A stretch of 64,000 nucleotides of DNA from WTJH01 sp049889695 (GTDB lineage Bacteria; Bacteroidota; Bacteroidia; Flavobacteriales; Flavobacteriaceae), in contig JBMHCX010000006.1 of NCBI GenBank assembly GCA_049889695.1, forward strand, positions 248,001-312,000, in the 5' to 3' direction. Below are positions 59,092 to 64,000 of the stretch, one piece after another (the first letter of the stretch is position 1; each line of letters opens with the position of its first letter). Under the pieces are notes generated by a model. It ran no database searches and was not told where the DNA came from. It saw only the letters and a program-made list of their open reading frames with translations. The position numbers and the translations under genes are program-made.

Positions 59092-60398
59092 GGCCCTACA
59101 GGTCCTTTCCAACACTCGTACCACAGAAGAGCATAGACCGGAGCGTATTCCAAAAGTAATATCCAGGGACTTTCATGGACCTGCTCGGGACCATAGGCCA
59201 AGTAGCTCAGGTAGACACTAAGGCTCCAAACCACCGGAAATCCGTAACCACTAAAGACCCCTAGCAGTAGAAGTCCACTGACATACCACGGGTGGACGGT
59301 CGTTGAGCTCAAGAAGTAAAGGCTCAGCACCCACAGCATATTGCGAAGCAAAGATTTGGGCGTCTTGTTCTCTCCAAAAAAGCTGATGCCCGCCACAAGC
59401 CCAAGGATCAGGAATGGACTAAATTTCCCGATGCTTCGTATGGGGTTATAGCCATAGAACTGATATCCGATCCAGCGGAGCAATCGATAGAAACTCCCGT
59501 TGAATTCAAACCGATTAAACCACAATTGTAGGGTTTGCAGATAGTGCGCTGCCCCTTCGTTTACCCAATAGGGGAAGCTCAATGCAGTACAGCCGGCAAT
59601 TCCCAGCAGAGCGAAGTATAGGGATCTGCGAGGGCCCAACCGCTGCCAGTAGAGCGGTAATACCAATAGCGGCAATAGCTTGCTGGCGATACTTGCCACA
59701 AACGCCAATGCCATAGGAAGCAGCTGCTTGTAGCGAAAGCTAAAATATACCCCCCAGACAAAAAAACACCACATCATTCCTTCAAAGTGTAAGTTGCCGA
59801 TCAGCTCAATAATCACCATGGGATTTAAAAAATACCAGCTCATCCATTCAGGCTTCAGTTGCAAGCTACGCAGCAGGCGAGCTCCACCCAACAGCAAGAA
59901 TAAATCGGCGACGATCAGCAAGCCTCTGAGCAAAATCAGTTGGCCTTGCCAGCCATCCGCCAACCGAACCACGGCGAAAAACAGCATCTGACTCAAGGGA
60001 GGGTAGTTGGAAAAGTGTCCGGCACTGAGTGTTCCCATTCCGGCATGCAGGAGTTCTATATCCGTAAATTCGAGCCCGGCGGCCATCCAATCGTCAGGGG
60101 TGAGCGCATAGGGGCTATGTCCCAATAGTTGCAGCTGCCCGTCCCATAAAAAGCGATAAAAATCTTGCGATAAGGCAGGCGTATAGAACAAGAATAGCAC
60201 CCGAAATAAAAGACCGATGAGCGCCACTTGTCGTAGAGACATTCGAGGATGCCACAGATAACAGCAGCTCAGCAGTCCCCAGTTCAGCAATAGTACGCTG
60301 TGCTGATGCCTTTGGATGTCGACAATGAACCACAGATAGCCCATGGCTGTGAGCACCACAAATAATCCCAGGGGGATCGATTTTCGAATAAAGGACAT
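59049..60398 (-). CDS. multi-pass membrane mannosyltransferase-like protein
   Basis: A 449-residue integral membrane protein with about twelve helices, resembling polyprenol-phosphate-mannose-dependent glycosyltransferases of the GT-C type. An acidic motif in an early loop, LSQDFYRFLWDGQL (about 67-80), is typical of this fold, and HPWYVSG occurs late. ATG 60398 is used; the frame reaches 60431 only through a TTG inside the upstream gene. It overlaps the convergent pseudouridine synthase homologue by 43 bp. It might use the mannosyl lipid made by the enzyme at 23756. Confidence 0.78.
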   Translation of the reverse strand: MSFIRKSIPLGLFVVLTAMGYLWFIVDIQRHQHSVLLLNWGLLSCCYLWHPRMSLRQVALIGLLFRVLFLFYTPALSQDFYRFLWDGQLQLLGHSPYALTPDDWMAAGLEFTDIELLHAGMGTLSAGHFSNYPPLSQMLFFAVVRLADGWQGQLILLRGLLIVADLFLLLGGARLLRSLQLKPEWMSWYFLNPMVIIELIGNLHFEGMMWCFFVWGVYFSFRYKQLLPMALAFVASIASKLLPLLVLPLYWQRLGPRRSLYFALLGIAGCTALSFPYWVNEGAAHYLQTLQLWFNRFEFNGSFYRLLRWIGYQFYGYNPIRSIGKFSPFLILGLVAGISFFGENKTPKSLLRNMLWVLSLYFLSSTTVHPWYVSGLLLLGVFSGYGFPVVWSLSVYLSYLAYGPEQVHESPWILLLEYAPVYALLWYECWKGPVGPQIMWRRSTSLVVK

Positions 60399-60399
60399 T

Positions 60400-61911
60400 T
60401 TAATGTGTTCGGAACGACTGTAAGGTAACAAATCCGAATCCGATGAACAACATCAGGTGGAAGGGGAAGAGCCCGAAATCTCCATTTTTGCCGACTACAA
60501 AAGCCGAATACATTCCAAAGAGAAAATAGAGGGTGAGCAAGGCTTCAAAAATAGTATAACGCGACAATTGCTGCGGCACATATTTGTTGTTCTTCCAGCT
60601 GTCCTCTAAAGTTTTGATGTTGAATTTTGGCGTGCGAATAAATTCACTTCGTTTGCCCAGATGCCCTTCCAGTACAGCCAACGAATTGTGGACCGAAAAG
60701 CCCATAGCAATGGTGTAGAAGGTAAAGAATTTCTTGATGTATTCTGTGAAGTTAGAGATTCCTCCGCCGTGTATCCGCTTAAACATATGCCAATAACAGA
60801 TAAAGAAAATCACAGTACTAAGAATAAACAGGGTAGTAATGTTAAAATACCAGCTGAGGTGTCCCCAGGTGGCCTTGATGTAGAGCATTGGAATACTCAA
60901 AAAACCGACCAGGAAAACATTCAGGAACATAGAGCTGTTCAGCAGGTGCAGAAATGCATGGATCTTGGTGCTCCAGCCGATGTTTTTGGAGGTAAATACT
61001 TTCCAAATCATTTTCTGGAAGTTTTCTGCTCCCCCTTTGTTCCATCGGAATTGCTGGGAGCGAATAGCAGAGATAACCACCGGTAATTCTGCTGGGGTTT
61101 CCACGTCTTCGAGAAATTTAAACTTCCACTTCTTCAGCTGAGCGCGGTAGCTGAGGTCGAGGTCTTCCGTTAGGGTATCGCCTTCCCAATTCCCCGCATC
61201 GTAGATGGTTTCTTTTCGCCAAATCCCGGCAGTTCCATTAAAGTTGATAAAGTGTCCTTTTGCGTTTCGCCCGACCTGCTCCAGGGTGAAGTGAGCGTCC
61301 AAGGCAAAGGCTTGTACTTCTGTTAGGATGGAATAGTCCCGGTTAATATGCGACCAGCGGGTTTGTACCACGCCAATATTTTCATCTTTAAAGTAGGGAA
61401 CGGTTCGCAGTAGCCAATCGGGTTTGGGTAAAAAGTCTGCATCAAAAATGGCGATGAACTCCCCAGTGGCTTCTTCCAGTCCTTCTTTAAGCGCACCGGC
61501 TTTAAAACCCGTTCGCTTTTCTCTTCTAAATTGCTCGATTTGTAGCCCTTCTTGCTGAAGTTTTTCAACTATTTGCCGGGTCAGTTCAACAGACTCGTCT
61601 GTAGAATCGTCCAGTACTTGTATTTGTAATTTTTCTCGGGGATATTCCAATTGGCTAGCCGCTTCCAATAAGCGCTCCATCACATAGAGCTCGTTATACA
61701 CGGGAAGCTGAACGGTAACAAAAGGCAGTTCTTCAGGATTTTGAATGTCCCATTTGGGGGCATCATCTTCTTTTTTCTGTGCCTTTAGGTAGTTCCAGAG
61801 CATGTTGGCTTGGGAAAGACTGTAGAAGAAAATAAGCAGTAGGCTGGCGGTGTAAACCACCATTAAAAGATTGGAGATAATTAGCAAAATGCCCTCAGTC
61901 GACTCGCTCAT
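60400..61911 (-). CDS. cellulose-synthase-like processive GT2 glycosyltransferase
   Basis: A 503-residue membrane GT2 enzyme. An N-terminal helix (about 10-32) precedes the cytosolic catalytic domain with the D, D, D, QxxRW pattern: VLDDSTDES, FDADFLP, TEDLDLSYRA and SQQFRWNKGG. Four or five helices follow to the end. It polymerises or transfers a sugar at the inner membrane. Its start overlaps the upstream GT2 gene by 17 bp and it ends 1 bp before the start of the mannosyltransferase gene. Confidence 0.9.
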   Translation of the reverse strand: MSESTEGILLIISNLLMVVYTASLLLIFFYSLSQANMLWNYLKAQKKEDDAPKWDIQNPEELPFVTVQLPVYNELYVMERLLEAASQLEYPREKLQIQVLDDSTDESVELTRQIVEKLQQEGLQIEQFRREKRTGFKAGALKEGLEEATGEFIAIFDADFLPKPDWLLRTVPYFKDENIGVVQTRWSHINRDYSILTEVQAFALDAHFTLEQVGRNAKGHFINFNGTAGIWRKETIYDAGNWEGDTLTEDLDLSYRAQLKKWKFKFLEDVETPAELPVVISAIRSQQFRWNKGGAENFQKMIWKVFTSKNIGWSTKIHAFLHLLNSSMFLNVFLVGFLSIPMLYIKATWGHLSWYFNITTLFILSTVIFFICYWHMFKRIHGGGISNFTEYIKKFFTFYTIAMGFSVHNSLAVLEGHLGKRSEFIRTPKFNIKTLEDSWKNNKYVPQQLSRYTIFEALLTLYFLFGMYSAFVVGKNGDFGLFPFHLMLFIGFGFVTLQSFRTH

Positions 61912-62608
61912 TTTTCTGAAAATAGTATTTAAAAACCCACCCCAGGATTTTTACACCGGCAAATATAGTACCTTTTATAGTTCCGGAGACCTTAGAAACC
62001 CCAATTCTTTGTCGATATCGAACGGGAACTTCCTGATATGGAATTTTATAGCGCAAAACCTTCAGTTGCATCTCCACTGTCCAGCCATAGGTTTTGTCTG
62101 TCATCTGAAGCTGTTGAAGCGTCTGCCAGCGGATGGCTCTAAAAGGACCGAGGTCCGTAAATTGGCCGCCGTAGAGTATTTTCATCAGCCAGCAAGCCAG
62201 TGCATTCCCGAAAATTTGCTGAGGGGTTAAGGCTCCTTTAGCGCGGTGTGATGCCCGCCGGGCGCCCACCACAAAATCTGCTTTTCCGGACAGCATGGGG
62301 GCCAAAAGCAGGGCCAAGTCCTCGGGATAGTCGGAATAGTCGCCATCCAAAAAGACAACAATGTCTGGTGGGCCTTGTCGGAAATAGTCCAGTCCTTTTA
62401 AGCAGGCATAGCCATAGCCTTTTTGGAGTTCCTGCAATACCGTGGCCCCTGCTTTTTGGGCCACAGCCGCTGTTTGATCGCTAGAGCCATTGTCGACCAC
62501 GACGACCTCTCGAACCTCTGCCGGGATTTCACGGAGGACGTGGGCAATAGATTTTTCTTCGTTAAGGGCGGGAATTATCACCCCGATCACGGCATTGGCT
62601 TCGTTCAT
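61895..62608 (-). CDS. GT2 family glycosyltransferase (Dpm/UDP-glucose type)
   Basis: A 237-residue GT2 enzyme: VIIPALNEEKSIAHVLREIP, VVVDNGSSDQT and VFLDGDYSDYPED are the nucleotide- and metal-binding motifs. FTDLGPFRAIRW and YGWTVEMQLK belong to the polyprenol-phosphate glycosyltransferase branch. ATG 62608 overlaps the stop of the upstream iron-sulfur gene by 4 bp; the longer frame to 62704 lies inside that gene. Substrate unknown. Confidence 0.9.
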   Translation of the reverse strand: MNEANAVIGVIIPALNEEKSIAHVLREIPAEVREVVVVDNGSSDQTAAVAQKAGATVLQELQKGYGYACLKGLDYFRQGPPDIVVFLDGDYSDYPEDLALLLAPMLSGKADFVVGARRASHRAKGALTPQQIFGNALACWLMKILYGGQFTDLGPFRAIRWQTLQQLQMTDKTYGWTVEMQLKVLRYKIPYQEVPVRYRQRIGVSKVSGTIKGTIFAGVKILGWVFKYYFQKNERVD

Positions 62609-64000
62609 TTTTTTGGCGTAACTAAATTTCCAAGTGGAAAAACGGGTTCTTGTAGTCTGTTGTCGAGCCGATCGTTTTCCAAACGCAATACCCCTCGCGG
62701 GCATACGGCACTACAAATCCCACAGCCCACACAGGAAGAGCGAACAATGTTTTCGCCCCGTTGGGCGTAGCTGCGAACATCGATACCCATTTCGCAATAG
62801 GTCGAACAATTCCCACAGGAAATGCACTGCCCTCCGTTGGTGCTGATGCGGAAACGGGAAAACAGTCGTTGCTGAAGCCCTAAGATGGCTGCCATCGGAC
62901 AGCCAAAACGACACCAGACACGCGACCCTAAAATCGGATAGAAGCCCACGCCCAATACGCCTGAAAAGGCGGCGCCAATCCCAAAGCCATACCATTTTTG
63001 GACTTTGTTGGCCGACAGGCCAAGGATATGCCGGGGGTCCGACCACCCGTGAATGGCCAAGCTGCCCACGATGAGCACGCCTAGGCTCAGCAGCGTATAG
63101 GTGGTGTCTTTATCCCAACTGTTGCGCTTGTAATACCAAAGCGCTGCCATGGCGAGACTCAGAAAACTCAAGGTTCCGATTAAAAATGTTTCCTGGCGTA
63201 AGTACAGGCGGCCCGTTTTTCCTCCAAAAAACGACCATAGTAGTCCAATGCTGGTCAGCAGGCTAAACACCAAAACCACATGAATCATCCATCGTTCCAG
63301 TTTCCAGACGCTGATTTTCTTGCTGGACAGTTGTCGAAAGGGATCTCCAGCCGTTTCGGCCAAAGCGCCACAGCCACACACCCACGAGCAATACCAGCGT
63401 TTTCCAAAAAAGTAGGTCAGGGTAGGCGAAATCACAAAGATGAGTAACAGCCCCCAGATCAGAAAAAACAAGCCCATATTCCCTCCTGTCAGCATATTTT
63501 TAAGGTGCCAACTATCGAAAAAGTAATAGTTTAACGGCCACATATTTTTCAGGTCTTTTGCAAAATAGGGCGTCTCGGGGTTCAGCTTGGCTAAGAGTTC
63601 CGGAAGCCAATAGGCAAAGATGAGCTGAAAGAAAATCACCGACAGGGTACGGACAATCTGGTAGCGGTTGTGCCGATATTTCCAGAGGAATTTCCCACCA
63701 AATAGCAGTATGCAAAAGGTGTAGAGTGTTCCATACATAAACCACTGGGTCGATCGATTGCCGTTGAGGGCAAAACTCAAGGGGTCGAACAGCTGAACGA
63801 TACCGCTGTTGCGTTCTTCTCCGAAGCCCAAGACCTCTGGGAACCAATAGATCAGAATGTAAAATGCGGTCAGGCCAATGCCAAGGATCCATCCCCAAAG
63901 ACCTCGGTTGGTCAGGGAATTATGCCATACCCCATCGTTGCGGATACCGGCCAGTTTGTGGGCGTAGCTAGCAGCGCTGTAGCACAGTACGCCTAGGCCA
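62605..64000 (-). CDS. membrane-bound 4Fe-4S protein (polyferredoxin-like), 5' end outside window
   Basis: The frame is open from 62605 to the right edge, so at least 465 residues are visible and the start lies beyond the window. Several membrane helices occur in the first two-thirds. A cysteine cluster, CSWVCGCGALAETAGDPFR, is followed by RVWCRFGCPMAAIL and two ferredoxin-type 4Fe-4S sites (CISCGNCSTYC and CVGCGICSAVC) near the C-terminus. It resembles NapH/NosR-like membrane iron-sulfur proteins that pass electrons across the membrane. A TTG at 63831 could be misread as the start, but the frame continues upstream with membrane-like sequence. Confidence 0.85.
   Translation of the reverse strand, partial: GLGVLCYSAASYAHKLAGIRNDGVWHNSLTNRGLWGWILGIGLTAFYILIYWFPEVLGFGEERNSGIVQLFDPLSFALNGNRSTQWFMYGTLYTFCILLFGGKFLWKYRHNRYQIVRTLSVIFFQLIFAYWLPELLAKLNPETPYFAKDLKNMWPLNYYFFDSWHLKNMLTGGNMGLFFLIWGLLLIFVISPTLTYFFGKRWYCSWVCGCGALAETAGDPFRQLSSKKISVWKLERWMIHVVLVFSLLTSIGLLWSFFGGKTGRLYLRQETFLIGTLSFLSLAMAALWYYKRNSWDKDTTYTLLSLGVLIVGSLAIHGWSDPRHILGLSANKVQKWYGFGIGAAFSGVLGVGFYPILGSRVWCRFGCPMAAILGLQQRLFSRFRISTNGGQCISCGNCSTYCEMGIDVRSYAQRGENIVRSSCVGCGICSAVCPRGVLRLENDRLDNRLQEPVFPLGNLVTPKK

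Noticed and set aside
62609..62704. N-terminal extension of the GT2 glycosyltransferase
   Set aside because: It is the iron-sulfur protein gene read in another frame; the GT2 motif begins right after ATG 62608.
63831..63831. TTG 63831 as the start of the iron-sulfur protein
   Set aside because: The same frame stays open for 56 codons to the window edge and encodes a helix-like sequence, so the gene is longer.
1..64000. CRISPR arrays, insertion sequences, prophage or rRNA genes
   Set aside because: No regularly spaced repeats, transposase or phage genes, or rRNA sequences were seen.

Overview
The window is chromosomal DNA from a member of the Bacteroidota, most likely a marine Flavobacteriaceae. 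The evidence is a SusC/SusD/SusE locus, type IX secretion sorting domains, several exact Bacteroidota-type -7 promoter boxes (TAnnTTTG), and clade-typical families (DUF3098, DUF4271, DUF4296) in neighbourhoods familiar from flavobacteria. Base composition is moderate and coding density is very high. Both outer genes are cut by the window: odhB at the left edge and a membrane iron-sulfur protein at the right edge. I see no insertion sequence, prophage, CRISPR array or rRNA operon. The only tRNA is tRNA-Ser(GGA).

Layout. 1-5.3 kb: the end of odhB, a retropepsin-like protease, a TatD hydrolase, tRNA-Ser, then an energy-transduction operon (ExbB, a small membrane protein, two ExbD proteins) and an outer-membrane barrel. 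5.3-18 kb (mostly minus strand): rpoN, asnS, an MMPL/RND transporter, frr, pyrH, the nadABC operon for NAD synthesis, and ftsX-DUF3098-uppP-truB. 18-35.6 kb: leuS, a SemiSWEET sugar transporter, an Lrp regulator, hemD, polyprenol-phosphate mannose synthase, dihydroorotase, tyrS, a LuxE-like protein, a two-component system, trmB, an alkyltransferase-like protein, and an iron-sulfur/redox cassette (Mrp, NifU domain, flavin reductase, 2Fe-2S ferredoxin). 

35.6-54.4 kb is an alpha-glucan (starch/maltodextrin) utilisation locus. SusC, SusD and SusE capture and import oligosaccharides at the outer membrane. A large GH13 enzyme carrying a type IX secretion tail and an adjacent lipoprotein act outside the cell. 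On the plus strand a LacI-family regulator is followed by beta-phosphoglucomutase, a GH65 maltose phosphorylase, two further exported GH13 enzymes and an exported glycerophosphodiesterase. Two perfect 16-bp direct repeats, 20 bp apart, sit between susC and the regulator and look like its operators. No inner-membrane maltose transporter is present in the window. 

54.4-64 kb: a small membrane protein and TspO, then mevalonate-pathway genes (mvaD and a mevalonate-kinase-like GHMP kinase), a UbiA prenyltransferase, a degenerate pseudouridine synthase, a run of glycosyltransferases and the truncated iron-sulfur protein.

The most unusual features are: an RsuA-type pseudouridine synthase homologue that lacks the catalytic Asp motif; a SusD with an inserted starch-binding module that matches the repeats of the neighbouring SusE, even at DNA level; an exported GH13 with altered conserved region I; and several promoters placed so close to start codons that leaderless mRNAs are predicted. 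All calls come from reading the sequence and from family knowledge; no search was run.
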